This document shows positions 35,551 to 47,751 of a stretch of DNA of 64,000 bases, in pieces. Numbering within the stretch: the first letter of the stretch is position 1; each line of letters opens with the position of its first letter. Under the pieces are notes generated by a model. That model was not told the origin of the DNA. It saw nothing but the letters and a program-made list of their open reading frames with translations, and did no database searches. Origin of the DNA: Telopea speciosissima (Eukaryota; Streptophyta; Magnoliopsida; Proteales; Proteaceae); contig NC_057920.1 of assembly GCF_018873765.1 (NCBI RefSeq), positions 14,459,307-14,523,306 of the forward strand. The letters are read 5' to 3'. The position numbers were made by a program, and so were the translations under genes.

Positions 35551-36090
35551 CTACCAGCACTGATCTGTCTCCCAATTCCGGCGAGTAGAGCCAGAAAATC
35601 CAGACATGGAAGATGCTGCGTATGCCGCGTAGGCAGAGGCGGAAGACGGAGATCTATAAAGAAGACGTTGCCGGCTGCTGAAGAGGTCTCGGTCGTAATC
35701 AGCGCGCTTCTGAGGATCGGCGAGCGTAGAATAGGCGGCGTGGATCTTCATGAATTCATTGGCGGATGTATCTTTCTGGTCTGTCGCCACTGCGTCGGGA
35801 TGACAAACACGTGCCAACCGCCGATACGCCGACTTGATCTCCTGACAGGTAGCTCCCTTTGGTATACCTAGCACCTCATAAAGCGACGCCGGCGAAGCCA
35901 TATTGGAAGAATAGAGATGAGGTGACCTGGTATTCTCTCCAGAGGTGTAGGTGGCAGCGGCGACGGGAGATGACCGGAATTTGACACAAGACGGAGCAGG
36001 AGTAGAAAAGGTAGTGTTGTTGGAAGGGAGCTTTTGGCCGAGAAAAAAGGGTGAGGATCCCAGAGAAGAAGCTGAAGATGGGGCTGCCAT
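35551..36090 (-). CDS. J11-type chloroplast DnaJ protein, copy B
   Basis: Intact frame of 179 residues from the ATG at 36090 (MAAPSSASSLGSS). The putative transit peptide is 1-63. The J domain is about 69-133, with HPD at 97-99 in RVCHPDAVATDQKD. The C-terminal region is five residues longer than in copy A (ASAYAAYAASSMSG, an AYA repeat expansion) and ends RNWETDQCW. The expected role is stromal Hsp70 co-chaperone. The second conserved methionine (MASPASLYEVLGI, residue 64) could give a form without the transit peptide. Substitutions avoid the J-domain core, consistent with purifying selection. Flanks are homologous to those of copies A, C and D. Confidence 0.94.
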   Translation of the reverse strand: MAAPSSASSLGSSPFFLGQKLPSNNTTFSTPAPSCVKFRSSPVAAATYTSGENTRSPHLYSSNMASPASLYEVLGIPKGATCQEIKSAYRRLARVCHPDAVATDQKDTSANEFMKIHAAYSTLADPQKRADYDRDLFSSRQRLLYRSPSSASAYAAYAASSMSGFSGSTRRNWETDQCW

Positions 36091-36178
36091 TCGTTAATTA
36101 GGAAGCTTTGATGTAGGAGACTTGCAGTTATAATTAATTGCAGTTTTTAGATAGAAAGGAGAAGGGGGGGCATTTAGC

Positions 36179-36187
36179 TTATTTATA
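36179..36187 (-). promoter_or_regulatory. TATA box of J11-B
   Basis: TATAAATAA on the minus strand, 89 bases upstream of the ATG, conserved in position with the other three copies. The sequence beyond it (GGAGGGAGGAACTA, GATTCGAAGATTCGTGA) is the uninterrupted version of the region split in copy A. Confidence 0.65.
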
Positions 36188-36199
36188 GTACCAAAAGGG

Positions 36200-39100
36200 A
36201 GGGAGGAACTAAGAAAGAGGAGAGGGATTCGAAGATTCGTGATATCCCAGAGAGGGAGAATTAACAATTAAGTAGGATTAATTAAGTTAATTAATTGGGG
36301 GTAAAGGAGGGCTTACTCAGCATTGTTTTGGGAAGACTTATCCGTTTGGGATTTTGTACAGAAGTGACTCATCAGCAAATCCATCCATTCATAATTTTAT
36401 CTCTATCCGTTTTCTCTCTTCTCCTTGGTTCCTTCTCATCATCTGCTGCTTCTTCTCGCAGTCCTTTTCTCCTTCCCTCGTCTTCTCCTGTCCATACAAA
36501 TTACAACACGTAGTACTGGAAATTTTTATTTAATATTTGTAACATTGTTTAAAATTTTCAAATAAAGGGAGGGGGGCCAACTGGTTTACTAAATTGACGC
36601 TGATTGCCTCTGAAAAGCAAGCTTTGATGATGAGTAAAAAGGTTGTTACGTAAGACAACTGATGCAGTGGTGACCAGCTCCTCTCCCTTCACCATACGCG
36701 TTTTATCATCATAGCCTTACCCTTACCCTTACCCGGCCTCTTTCTTCTTCTTCTCCATCTTTCATACCCTTTTATAGAATATATAATGGGTGAAAATTTG
36801 TTGGGCCACGTGTGGTAATATTATAAAACTAAAGTTTTTTCTGTTTTTTGGGTAATGATTATAAGACTAAAATGGTTTATATGAGGAATTTATTAACATT
36901 CCCCCTTCGGTCTTAGCTCGTTTCTAGGGAGTTGGCCGTGCTGCCAGTCTTTGGGCTATGCCGCACATATCTCGGTGCATAGCTCATCCGTTAGATGCCT
37001 TTTGGTAGCACCCTGGGCACTGGGTTCCTTGGACACGATCCTGATCCCCCAAAACCTATTGTTTTCACAAACACAGTGATTGGTGAAGCTTTAGTAGGTT
37101 AAGACAATTTGGAGGTGGAATCTGGCAATAAGAACATAAAATCCTATCTATATGGATTTATCCTATTAGTGAAGATTGTTGGGTTTGATGGTTTTATCTA
37201 GATTGCTTGAAGGTTTGGTTCAGTGGTCTAAATGGGTGAATGGAAAAAGTAGAGAATTTATTGGTTACACCCCAAGTGACCTACTCATATAGCACTTGCA
37301 CTAATGGATTTGAACCTAACATGTGTAGTGGATTTTATACCATGAGAAAAAGAGAATGACTGCTAGATGCTCGCAAGGTTGGGTCTTCCAAGAGAGTAGA
37401 AGAAGTGGAACCACCTTGCACTAATGGACTTGAACCCAACATGTGTAGTGGATTTTATACCATGAGAAAAAGAGAGTGGTTGGATGCTTGCAAGGTTGGG
37501 CCTTCCAAAAAGAGTGGAAGAGGTGGAACCTTCCAAGTGGTGGAATTTTTCAAGGAGGAAGAGTCTTCTTCGATGATGTAAAGTTTTCAAGAAGATGGAG
37601 TTTTTCAAGTAAATGAAAGAGTGGAGTCCTCAACAAGTTTAATTAGGTCTTCCAAGGAAGTGGAAGTGTTTTGACGGTTGAAGATATTAAACAAAGTCGA
37701 TGAGAGAGATTTAGTGGGGGTTTTTTCTACGAAGAGAGAAAACAACAAGGTAGAGAAGGACTCCTATAGAAGGATAGAGATATTTATCAAAAAGAGTAAT
37801 GTGATCCAAGTGAAGAGCCAAGATGTGGGGATCCAAATGAGAGTCCAAGAGGTACAATGCGGGAGCAACATGTATACAAAGACTAAGCAAGGAGCCAAGA
37901 TGAAGGAATGTACAGTACATGGGAGATGAGAGAAGGTGTTTGGGTATCACATCCTAAGGGTTGTATTATTTTCTTTTCTCTTGATTCATAGTGAAAGTCA
38001 GATCTCACTCCATGGATATTGACGGTTTTGCCAAACCACGTAAATCTCTTACCTCTTCTTTTATGTGCACGCTTGTTTTCTTTTGAATTTTGTTAATATT
38101 GCACATACCGTTTTCGTGCGTTGCTCACATCCCAAAAAGAAAGTTGTAAAGGTTTTTCTTTCTAAACCCCACAAAGATATAACTTATTCTTTCTACTTAT
38201 TTGATTTCTTGTAATTTTCAATTTGTCCTTAGTTAGGAGGGCACTGTCGGTGACATGTACAACAGTTTAGCCCAATTCCGATTCATGGATTGTGGAGATG
38301 TGCCGGTCTCCATCCATGAGTGATTCATGTTTATCTCAATAATACTATCTTATTTACCGGGAAGAAAAATCATGGTTCTAAGAATCCGAATAAGATTGAT
38401 GATTTCTGGTTGAATTTGAGACGGATTGTTAGTCAATTGAATCCGACTTTTCGTTAATGTTGGTTCCTGATTCACAAGGTCAGATGATTTCTATGATTCA
38501 TGCCAATTCTGATCCATTTTAGTTGATTTCATCCGAATAGAAATTGAGAAGAGTGATCCAATTGCTTATTCTGCTTCCTTGATCAACGTCACCAAACAAA
38601 ACCCTATGATTGGAAGCCGATGCAATCCCATTCCACTCTGCTACGTACCGTTTTGAGTTTCATATTTGGGAAGGAAGATGGAAGAAAGGGAAATCTCTTC
38701 ACCCACTGTTTAGGTTAGTGAGTAATCTCACTACAATGGAAGATAAGGGCAAAGCAATCATTTCATGTCTAGTTTAAAGCCCACGTCATCACTTAACGTT
38801 TACTTGCTAACGGACTGTTAATTTTGTATTTTTTTTAAAAAATAGAGGGGATGTACAAGTGAGTTTTTGAAACTTCGAATTTATTATTATTTTAGGCAAA
38901 GTACAAGGGGGTGTGTGCATAATTTTTCTTATATCAAAGGTTTCATAATTTTAGTGTGTCGAATATATGGTCGAAATACTTTGTGTAGTAGGGTTTTGTT
39001 AGCATATGCATTACTATGATATTAAGAGAAGAGCATTACAAATACAATACCAAAGGGCCGCAGGTCATTAGCTGATTGGCCCTCGCCGTAATGCTCCCAT

Positions 39101-39850
39101 CAAGATTCTCGTTTGAAGTATGAACCCAAAGTCACTGTCCTAACTCATCAATGAAGCTCACTCAATGCAAGACTGGCATGCTATGTGAGATTGTGGGTGC
39201 AACGTACGTAGATATATGTATTATTAGCTTAGCTCTGAGTGGTTGGGTGGGTGGGTGACGGTAACCATTACACCAATAATATCCTTTCAAGTTTCAATGA
39301 GAAGAAAACAACAAAAGGAAACATGTTTGGAGTGTTTATCCTAAAATCAATTAATTTTTCCAACTTCCCCAGAAGGGAAAACCAGATACGGGGCGAACTG
39401 TTTTCTGTTTTTGAATTCTAGAAGATAGCTAGGAATCTTAATTAAGAGTCTAGATCGAACAAAGAAATAGAAATTCTCTTCTAGTACCAAGTGGTTCTGG
39501 ATTTGGGTTTAATTAGTTTTTAAAATTTTAATCCATAACCAACCATATATGCCTACTTATAAGTTCATCACGATATTACGTCAATCCAATTGGACTTGCT
39601 GAGCTGAGAGAGAAATCCAATTCTACACAAACATGTTTATGTAGAATTTTTGGCCCTTGAGCCAATTGAAAAGAAGATGTGTAAAAACCTCTCAAGGAAA
39701 CCAAGAGTCACTTTTAGCTTTTTCTTAGAAGAAATAAATAAATAAATAAAATTTTTTTTTTTGATAGAAAATAAATAAATAAATAGAAAGAGTGTGTGAC
39801 TTGCTTCAACTAATGTCGAAACGCTGGAGTCGTTAATTATGGCTTTCATG
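36200..39850. other. right flank of J11 unit B
   Basis: 36200-36840 aligns with 45180-46180 and 59150-60560 (for example GGGTGAAAATTTGTTGG). 37100-38260 looks like retrotransposon LTR material, with an internal tandem repeat (separate entry), but its ends are unclear. 38985-39850 aligns with 52660-53340 of unit C. No gene recognised. Confidence 0.45.
37293..37530. repeat. 120-bp tandem repeat, two copies
   Basis: TTGCACTAATGGA, ACATGTGTAGTGGATTTTAT and ACCATGAGAAAAAGAGA recur with a period of about 120 bases (first copy from 37293, second from 37413). The copies differ by several bases and a small indel, so it is older than the 99-bp duplication at 23876. Probably internal to an LTR. Confidence 0.8.
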
Positions 39851-40286
39851 TAGGGATGTAAATGGATAACCGAAATCCGAATCCGAATCTGCATCCGTGT
39901 CCGTTTAGGGGCATCCGTATTCGTTTAGAGATATCCGGGAAATAATCCGAATACTCCGATTAAAATTCGTCCGAAAAAAAATCCGAATACTTAATAATAA
40001 AAAATTAAATAAATAATGATTCTGACGGTTTTTGAAGATTCAATAGGTTCTAAAATATGATGAAAAGAGAATCATGATCTAAGAGATATGGATTGAGAGT
40101 GAATTGTATCCACTAGGGGGAGGAAGGTCCGAGTTACACAAGGCAGAGATGTAAACGGATGGTCAAAAATCCGAATCCGATCCGCATCTGAATCCGTTTA
40201 GAGGTATCCGAATTCGGTCAGGGAATATCCGACTCCGATCACATCCGATCCGTATCCGATCCGAATCCGATCCGTTTACATCCCTA
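39851..40286. mobile_element. hAT MITE, TAGGGATGTAAA family, copy 1 (436 bp)
   Basis: Termini TAGGGATGTAAATGG and, inward from the right, TAGGGATGTAAACGG. Perfect 8-bp target duplication CTTTCATG (39843-39850, 40287-40294). Interior made of ATCCG/CGGAT words. The empty site (ATGGCTTTCATGTCT) is preserved in unit C near 53331. Confidence 0.93.
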
Positions 40287-40577
40287 CTTTCATGTCTCTG
40301 TCTCCAAAGTTCACAAAATCAATCTATAAATCTCTATAAATAGAGATTGATTAAGACGGGATACATATTCTATATGGTTCATGTGTTCGACACTTGAACT
40401 TTCTTATTAATTAATTAGTTGCTTTCGATTCTTAATTTCTTTAATTTTCATTTTTAAAAAATAATAATAATATTGCATGCCATGGCATCTGAGTGAGAGT
40501 GCAATGGATTGCTTTTCGATTCTCTTTACAAATTCTGAATAAAATAAAATGGTTGGGGTATTAATTAGGATAGATTT

Positions 40578-40739
40578 TTTTTGGGTTAATTGGAAGTTTT
40601 ACATATATAGTTTGATAGAAGGGGGGATCGAACCAAAGAGGGGATAAGATACCAGTCAAGAGACCCGAACTTGAGACCTCTTGGTGAGCATGGGCATAAA
40701 GCGGACCAAGGCTCACCAACTGAGCTAAGCAGTTGTTGG
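40578..40739 (-). mobile_element. tRNA-derived SINE, copy 1 (about 162 bp)
   Basis: On the minus strand the head reads GCTTAGCTCAGTTGGTGAGC (A box), followed by GGTCTCAAGTTCGGGTCTC (B box). The 3' end is A-rich. A 16-bp target duplication TAATTAGGATAGATTT lies at 40562-40577 and 40740-40755. This is RNA polymerase III-derived retroposon structure, not a functional tRNA: there is no foldable anticodon arm or acceptor pairing. Confidence 0.85.
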
Positions 40740-40755
40740 TAATTAGGATAGATTT

Positions 40756-43511
40756 GTATGGGTCAATGATGGATGACTCCCTCTTGAATAGTCATCTGAG
40801 GCCCTCAAAAGCTATGGAAAGTTAAAACGATGGGGGAAAGGGGGAAAAAAATTTGTTTTTAATTTCTTGATGCATTCAAACGCAACTTCAGTTTTCTTTT
40901 TCATCCAATCTCAGCAGATAACACGGAGGAGTCGATGCTAGGTAGGCCAAGCTTATCCGGTGTCTCAATATGCCAACACTCGGCGTTACGTCGACCCAAG
41001 CTCTTTGAGTCCAAAAAAGGTCGCCATGGCTTATCTCACCTTTGTCAACCTAAATACTAATCTAAACCTATCTAAAGACCTTAGAGAATTTACCAACAAA
41101 AAAAGATTAAAAAAAAGAAAAAAAAAAAAACAAAGGACCTTAGAGAACGTGGTAGAGGTTGTCATAAGTGTTGGAATCCATCACATTTTTGCCCCAAGTT
41201 GCTTGATGAAGTCTACTTCCATTCTTAACTTCTTAACCAATAATCACCCAAACCACCTAGAGTCAAGGAGATTTCTAAAAGTTTGGATGTGGAACACATG
41301 CCTTGGATGTGATAAACACCCTACGCTATAAATAAGCAGCCCCTCACTTGTTTTTGAAAATACAGTCATTCACACAATATCTCAAGAGTCCCTAAGAGAA
41401 AGAAAAAGAGTCACATTGCTTTAGTCCAAGTGTGGACTCCACATTTTGAAACCTTGGAAGTACGTCTTGGCAATGATGATCAAAGTTCAGATCTTTTCTG
41501 TAGACACTGAAAATTACCACCCTCCTTCGGCATTGACTATTGGACACAGGCGAATACCAGCGTCTCACCTACAATTGGACTTGCCAAAAAACCCCCAACA
41601 AAAAAAACAAAAAACAAAATCCGCAAAACAATCTCAAAAACCCCAAAAAGGGACCTAACCCCCCCCCCCCAAAAAAAAATCCAATTCGACCAGACGAGAT
41701 GGGATGCTAGTACCTTTCCGTTCTCGTAACATGATCATTTAACCCAACATCTCTCTCACCAAGGGATCACGTACAAAAGCTTCGGACCAGCCCGCAAGAC
41801 GGATTGAATCCATCTCCGAAGGTCGCGGTACCCACACCTTCTGTGGTGTCCAAATGGCAAAACTAATGTTTGACCTCTAGCCTATTTAACCATTTCATCC
41901 CCTTCATAAATTTCACCCGAATCAACTTTTGTAAAATTGACTGTTTTACCTTTGGTACTTTTTTTGATTTTTGGAGCACCTTGGATTGAGCCAAAATTTT
42001 GTATTTAATCTCATATAGCTATTTTAGGCATGTGCGTGAAATTCCATTCAAATCTAATGTCATTTGATTCTTTATCTAATAAGGAAATGACCCTTTTCCC
42101 TTAACAATTTTTTCGCTATTTGGACCACCGGATTAATTTGGACCAACACCTTTTGATAGCCTTATTTGGTTATTTTACGCTTGAATGTAAAATTTCGCTC
42201 GAATCCAATATCATTTTGGCCTCAATCGGTGTAAAACATTATTTTTGAGGATTTCTCGATTTTTATAATAATTTTGGTAAAATCTCACCAAAATAGCCAT
42301 ATTTATGGAAAGATCTTAGCGAGTGCTTCACGGAGATATGTGATGTAGCAAAATCGGCCCTACGGCTGCAAAGATTTGAATTTATAACCATTTAAAAAGC
42401 TTTTGGGAGAAAATAATAAAAAATTAAATCGGATGATTCATGTGCTGCCACACACGCCTGATGCGCCCACGCAACCATGCAACACGAAAGTCGTCCAACC
42501 TGGCCCAGGAGTCCAAGGCCGAGCCCATACCGGGCTAGTCCAAGCAATTGACAATGCATGACGAGCCAAATTCCTAGACCAGATCTACGACCCAATTTGA
42601 TCTTCGAAACCCGAATTTGATTCGTTTTTGAGTTTTCTATAAAAATCCACCCTAGGCTCATCCAAGCGTTCTTTTGAGGTAAATTTTTTTTTTTTTTTTG
42701 GTAAATAGAAACATTGTATTTCACATACATGCTTAAAATAACCATATGAGACTAATACAAAGTGTGGTTCAATCTGAGAAGGCTAGGAATTCAAGAAAAA
42801 TACCGAGTACAACTCATTCATTTTCACAAAAGATATCGTTTTCGGTTAAAAATTTTCAATGGGGCTTGAAATTGTGTAATAACATTGTCATAAGGGTTTT
42901 AGGCTCTATATGGTATGGTTTGGGTGTAAAAAATAGGCGAGGGATGACCACGGAAGGGAACTAAACCCTGGTCATCTTGTCTACCCTCCTCTCCTTTTCC
43001 AAACACTAGGGTTCTCATTGTGCACTCAATGAGTCAATGCCAACAATATATAGAGTGAAGGTATAGTAGGGACCAATCTGCAAGGAAACAAAGATCTCCT
43101 TTCCCTTTAAAGGATGTTAGAATTAGGTCTACAAATAAGCAACATTTTCATATCAATTAAAGTCTATCAAATAAAACCCAATATCCCACTATGTGATCAC
43201 TTTTTTTTAATTTTTTAATTTTTATTTTAGTTTTTTTGTTTTTTGGATAGAAACTTCTATTGAATAGAAAGTTTGGAACACCTGAAAGGAAAAATACAAA
43301 ATTCACCAACCAATGAGTGGAATTAGACTAAATTGTCGTACACTAATAGACAGGGCCTTCCACGTTAGAGAGTATGGAACACTGTTGGACTCCCTATAAA
43401 TAGAGCTGAACTTACAATTGGATACAAAAGTGTTACGGTACCTACTATCCGAAATGATTAGTTGGAGAGATAGGGAACGTGCATTTGAGGATCCAAGGGG
43501 TAAGATATAAC
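40756..43511. other. intergenic, unit B right end and unit C left end
   Basis: 40870-41340 aligns with pieces of 52125-52400 and 53595-53670 in unit C, in a different order. An A/C-rich low-complexity tract lies at 41580-41690. 42895-43290 aligns with the start of unit D (55020-55190 and 55768 onward). A T run lies at 42687-42700. No gene recognised. Confidence 0.45.
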
Positions 43512-43919
43512 TAGGAATGTAAATGGATAACCGAAATCCAAATCCTTATCCGTTTAGGGACATCCGAATTTGTTTAAAGATATCCTGAAAAAAAATACAA
43601 ATACTCCGATAAAATTCTATTTGGAAAAAAATCCGAATACTTAATAATAAAAAATTAAGTAAATAATTTTGAGGATTTTTGACCATTCAATAGGTTCTAG
43701 AATATGATGAACAGAGAATCATCATCTAAGAGATATGGATTGAGAATGAATTGTATCTGCTAGAGGGAGGAAGGTCCAAGTTACATAAGACAGAGATGCA
43801 AACGAATGGTTGAAAGAATTTGATCTGCATCCGAATCCGTTTAAAGATATTTATATTCGGCAAGAAAATATCCGGATCCGATCCATATCCGATTCGGATC
43901 TGATATGTTTACATCCCTA
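43512..43919. mobile_element. hAT MITE, TAGGGATGTAAA family, copy 2 (408 bp)
   Basis: The left end is TAGGAATGTAAATGG; the right end, inward, is TAGGGATGTAAACAT. The flanking 8-mers GATATAAC (43504-43511) and GTTATAAG (43920-43927) match at six positions. Unit D keeps the uninterrupted GAGATATAACCTCTTT near 57800. Confidence 0.85.
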
Positions 43920-44511
43920 GTTATAAGTTATAACCTCTTTGTCATCAGATTCAATAATGAGACTCAACCCCAACGAGATACCTTCTAAGATTCTACTTGT
44001 CACTTCTACCATTAGAATTAGCTGACTCACTCAACCAATAGCAACAATTACCAATTTGAATTTGTAAAACAAATATGGAGACTATGCCTGTCCACCAAAT
44101 GGAAAACCCAATTCAACAAGAAGAAGAAAGAGAAACAAAAACTTCAAGTAATGTTTCGCTAAGAACTCTCCACCGAGCTTATTCTTTCTCCCTTTTTCTG
44201 TTTTTTTAGTGAAATCAAATATGAACAGGAAAAAAATAATAATCAGAAAAACGAAGGGAAAAATGAGTGAACGAACACAGAAAGACTATTAATTACTTCA
44301 ATCAATCTAGGAGAAATGAAAAAGAATAGAGAGATACGTTTCTAGTTATATTTTACAATGGTCATGGAACACTCGCTGCCATATCCGAAGCGCTATTACA
44401 GGGGATTCTGTTTTCTCACACTATTTTTTTAAATTGAATCTCGATTAGTTTATATATTAAGAGTTTTAAAGCAAAGGGAGAAGAGAGAACTTCAGTAACC
44501 AAGACGTTTGT

Positions 44512-45033
44512 CTACCAGCACTGATCGGTCTCCCAATTCCGGCGAGTATAGCCAGAAAATCCAGACATGGAAGATGCCGCGTAGGCAGAGGCGGAAGACG
44601 GAGATCTATAAAGTCGTTGCCTGCTGAAGAGGTCTCGGTCGTAATCGGCGCGCTTCTGAGGATCGGCGAGCGTAGAATAGGCGGAGTGGATCTTAATGAA
44701 TTCATTAGCTGATGTATCTTTCTGGTCTGTCGCAACCGCATCGGGATGACAAACACGTGCCAACCGCCGATACGCCGCCTTGATTTCCTGACAGGTAGCG
44801 CCCTGTGGTATACCTAGCACCTCATAAAGCGATGCCGGCGAAGCCATGTTAGAAGAATAAAGAGGAGGTGACTTGGTCTTCTCCGCCGAGGTGTAGGTGG
44901 CGGCGACCCGAGATGACCGGAATTTGACACAGGACGGAGCAGGAGTGGAAAAGGTAATGTTGTTGGAAGGGAGCTTTTGGCCGAGAAAAAAGGGTGAGGA
45001 TCCCAGAGAAGAAGCTGAAGATGCGGCTGCCAT
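44512..45033 (-). CDS. J11-type chloroplast DnaJ protein, copy C
   Basis: Intact frame of 173 residues from the ATG at 45033 (MAAASSASSLGSS). Transit-peptide-like region 1-62. J domain about 68-132 with HPD at 96-98. Ends RNWETDQCW. By hand alignment it differs from copy D at about 12 residues plus one indel, mostly in the N-terminal targeting region, which makes C and D the closest pair. Its 3' flank lacks the roughly 150-base GTGGCGCTTGATAG block kept in copies A, B and D. Expected function: stromal J-protein partner of chloroplast Hsp70. Confidence 0.94.
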   Translation of the reverse strand: MAAASSASSLGSSPFFLGQKLPSNNITFSTPAPSCVKFRSSRVAATYTSAEKTKSPPLYSSNMASPASLYEVLGIPQGATCQEIKAAYRRLARVCHPDAVATDQKDTSANEFIKIHSAYSTLADPQKRADYDRDLFSRQRLYRSPSSASAYAASSMSGFSGYTRRNWETDQCW

Positions 45034-45125
45034 TTGTTAACTGAATATGGTAGGAGGCTTTGATTGATGTAGAAGACTTTCAGTTATAACCGTTTTGAGA
45101 TAGAAAAGAAAGAGAGACATTTAGC

Positions 45126-45134
45126 TTATTTATA
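45126..45134 (-). promoter_or_regulatory. TATA box of J11-C
   Basis: TATAAATAA on the minus strand, 93 bases from the ATG, aligned with the boxes of copies B and D. Confidence 0.65.
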
Positions 45135-45701
45135 GAACTAAAGGAGGGAGGAACTAGGAAAGAGGAAGGGGGATTCGAAGGTTTGTGATAACCCGTGATG
45201 AATTAACAATTAATAATGATTAAATTAAGTTAATTAATTGGGGGTAAAGGGGGCTTACCCTTTTGGGGAAGTGTTGTCCGTTTGGGGTTTTTGTACTCCT
45301 GAGGTGACTCAGCAAATCCAGTCATTCATTTAATCTCTATCCATCTTCTCTCTCCTTGACTCCTTTTCATCGTCTTCTGATCATCATCTTCTTCTTCTTC
45401 TTTCCCTAAGTATTCCTTCACTCCTTCCCTCATCTTCTCCTCTTCGTACAAATTACAAACATTACAATTTACTCCTTCCCTCATCTTCTGATTTGACGCT
45501 GATGAGTTATACTTACGTATTAGAACTGATGTAGAGCTGACCAGTCTTCTCCATTCACCATATGCAATTATGCATAATCATCATAACCTATATATTCTTT
45601 CAAATAAGAATATGGGGAGATGGTTCTCTGAGCAAGCATGGTCTCTAGACTCTCCACACCCACTCACACCGATTTTGTAATTATTATTTAATTTTTGGGT
45701 T

Positions 45702-45829
45702 GATGTTCTCTGTGCCGCAGCTCAGCCTGTGCCCAGACACATGGGTCTACTATTCAAGAGAGTAGGATGGTCATTTCTACACCCCCATGTGTTTGGGCAC
45801 AGCCCACGCCCCCAGCATAAAGAACATTT
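45702..45829. mobile_element. foldback MITE (128 bp)
   Basis: Arms GATGTTCTCTGTGCCGCAG and, at the right, CAGCATAAAGAACATTT, with CCCAGACACATGGG / CCCATGTGTTTGGG inside. It shares tips with 46762-46891. The target duplication is unclear. Confidence 0.6.
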
Positions 45830-45861
45830 GGCCTTTTTTTTTTTTTTTTTTTCTAAATAAA

Positions 45862-46040
45862 AGGAATCGTTACTTGGTTGTGTAGCTCCTGTATCAGCAT
45901 GGGGCCAATGAGAGCACACAAATAATTATCAACATGAATATATTTTTTAATTTCAGAGAAGATGGGGCGATAAATTTGAGCACTCCCATGTCTAGGAGCA
46001 GGAACCACAAAATCAAGCAGAATTCTTTTTCTCGGAAAAA
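45862..46040. repeat. dispersed repeat shared by three sites
   Basis: GGAATCGTTACTTGGTTGTG, GGGCCAATGAGAG and TATCAACATGAATA-like blocks recur at about 6775-7020 and 60290-60435. The first locus is outside the J11 array, so this is a mobile or ancient repeat rather than only segmental homology. Class unknown. Confidence 0.55.
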
Positions 46041-46283
46041 ATAATAATAATAATAATAATATTATAATTCATGCGAGATGGTACACTGTATGCCTTAGGT
46101 TAAGAGAGCCTTCTCCCTTAATGGGTGAAAATTTGTTGGGCACATATTGTGACATTATAAGACTAAGTTTACGACATGAAATAGGATTGATATAAGGAAT
46201 TGGCCATGTTATATATACTGGCCAAAAGTTTCGTGCATGCACAGCCGTGCACTCTTGCATGGTCATTTCCCCAACTCACAATG

Positions 46284-46470
46284 GAATCGTTCTCCTCTCA
46301 GGTTTCTCGCCCGATCAGGTGCTCAGGTTCCTCTCATTGAGGGTGGAAAATGATGACCTCACCCCCTGCCCGAACACACTGCCCAGGTGGGGTTAGGTCG
46401 TCATTTCCACCTCTTTGTGAGAGGAACCTGAGCACCTGACCGGGCAAGGAACCTGAGAGGATAAAAATTC
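46284..46470. mobile_element. foldback MITE, Mutator-like (187 bp)
   Basis: Tips GAATCGTTCTCCTCTCAGG and, inward from the right, GAATTTTTATCCTCTCAGG. The 44-base arms are nearly perfect complements. The flanks are CTCACAATG (46275-46283) and CTCAACATG (46471-46479). The empty site CTCACAATGGGGATC is present in unit D near 60608. Confidence 0.85.
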
Positions 46471-46761
46471 CTCAACATGGGGATCCAAATGACCAAAACC
46501 CCCTCACTTGATGCATTGTAACCCCTTCCTGCCTTATGCGGCTGTGCATGAAAACCTAATTCCTCAAAGGAATTTATGAACATGTTCTCTTTTAAGATTC
46601 CCAACTCTTGGCTCCAAGAATCGAATTGGATGGATTTGATTTACGATTCAAGTTGACTACTGAAGAAGGTTGCACCATGGATCATATTAATCTTAATACA
46701 TCCAACTAAAGCAAAAAAGCCCCAAAGTCCTCTTAAAGAAGGGCATATATTAGGAATAGCA

Positions 46762-46891
46762 GAATGTTCTCTGTGCCGCAGCGCAGGCAGAGCCCAGGCA
46801 CACAGGCTTGCCACTTAGGGGGACAGGTGGTCATTGCGCCCACCCCCATGTACCTGGGCGCAGCCTGCACTGCAGCATAGAAAACATTCTC
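46762..46891. mobile_element. foldback MITE (130 bp)
   Basis: Arms GAATGTTCTCTGTGCCGCAG / CTGCAGCATAGAAAACATTC, closing on CCCAGGCACA / TACCTGGG. It contains the GGTGGTCATT motif common to the family. Confidence 0.65.
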
Positions 46892-47067
46892 CCAAAACAA
46901 AAATCAAAGAATCTCTTCACCATGCATAGAAGTGTATCCCTTTGATTAGCATAAAGAAGGATATTTTCGACCCTATACTATAGATGTACTATAGATAGGT
47001 GGAGTAAACAATGACATAGGAGTTCAATCAGAGGCTCACATCACTAGTGGGTTATCCAAATATTGCA

Positions 47068-47240
47068 AGATTTAGATCCTCTCCAACTACTTGGGCATCC
47101 AACTCCTCTCCAATCACGCATTCAACGGCTAGGAGGACTTGGACACACATCTCAACACCTAATAACGATGTGTGCCCAAGTCCTCCCCACCGTTGGATGG
47201 ATAGTTGGAGAAGAGTTGGAATTGGAGAAAATCTTTTCCC
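47068..47240. mobile_element. foldback MITE, Mutator-like (173 bp)
   Basis: Tips AGATTTAGATCCTCTCC and, from the right, GGGAAAAGATTTTCTCC. Arms share CCAACTATCCATCCAAC-like and GAGGACTTGG / CCAAGTCCTC blocks. Perfect 9-bp duplication AATATTGCA (47059-47067, 47241-47249). The corresponding part of unit D (near 60975) lacks it. Confidence 0.85.
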
Positions 47241-47334
47241 AATATTGCATAACCTATTTAAGATATTTTTTGGTTGAAACCTATTTAAGATGATGAGTAC
47301 TACTTGTTGTATAGAATGAGCCAGTAAGCCTAGG

Positions 47335-47472
47335 GAGGAAATTATCTCCTCCAATTCCCCTAATAGGGGGTGGTGGACTTCACCCGGGTAGAGTGTTCTG
47401 ATAGGGGTAGAGTGGTCATTCCCCCCCCTTCCCTTGTTAGAGGAACTAGGGAGCTGGAGGGGATAAAGATCC
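47335..47472. mobile_element. foldback MITE (138 bp)
   Basis: Tips GAGGAAATTATCTCCTCC and, from the right, GGATCTTTATCCCCTCC. The flanks are AAGCCTAGG (47326-47334) and AAGCTTAGG (47473-47481), 8 of 9 identical. A different foldback element occupies the same position in unit D (61021-61191). Confidence 0.75.
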
Positions 47473-47751
47473 AAGCTTAGGGTGCTCGAATTCACTGTCC
47501 CTGTCATGATCATACTAGTACTGTTAGATTGGAACAACAATATCTGTGTGACGGACACTCCTCACCTATTCAAATCCAATTGTACTTGAGGTGGGGAATC
47601 CCACATGGGATCGCTCTGTTCAATCCCTATCTACCCATGGAGGGTTGGGATCTATCCCCACTGCTCCCCATGTTGGTAGCTGATCCCAACTCTTTATGTA
47701 CCGCTGTACCACTTATTATTTTTAAAGACATTTGTCCCCCCTCCTTCCCTT

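Noticed and set aside
40620-40740. Possible tRNA gene (A and B boxes)
   Set aside because: No cloverleaf or acceptor stem; target duplication and A-rich tail show a SINE.
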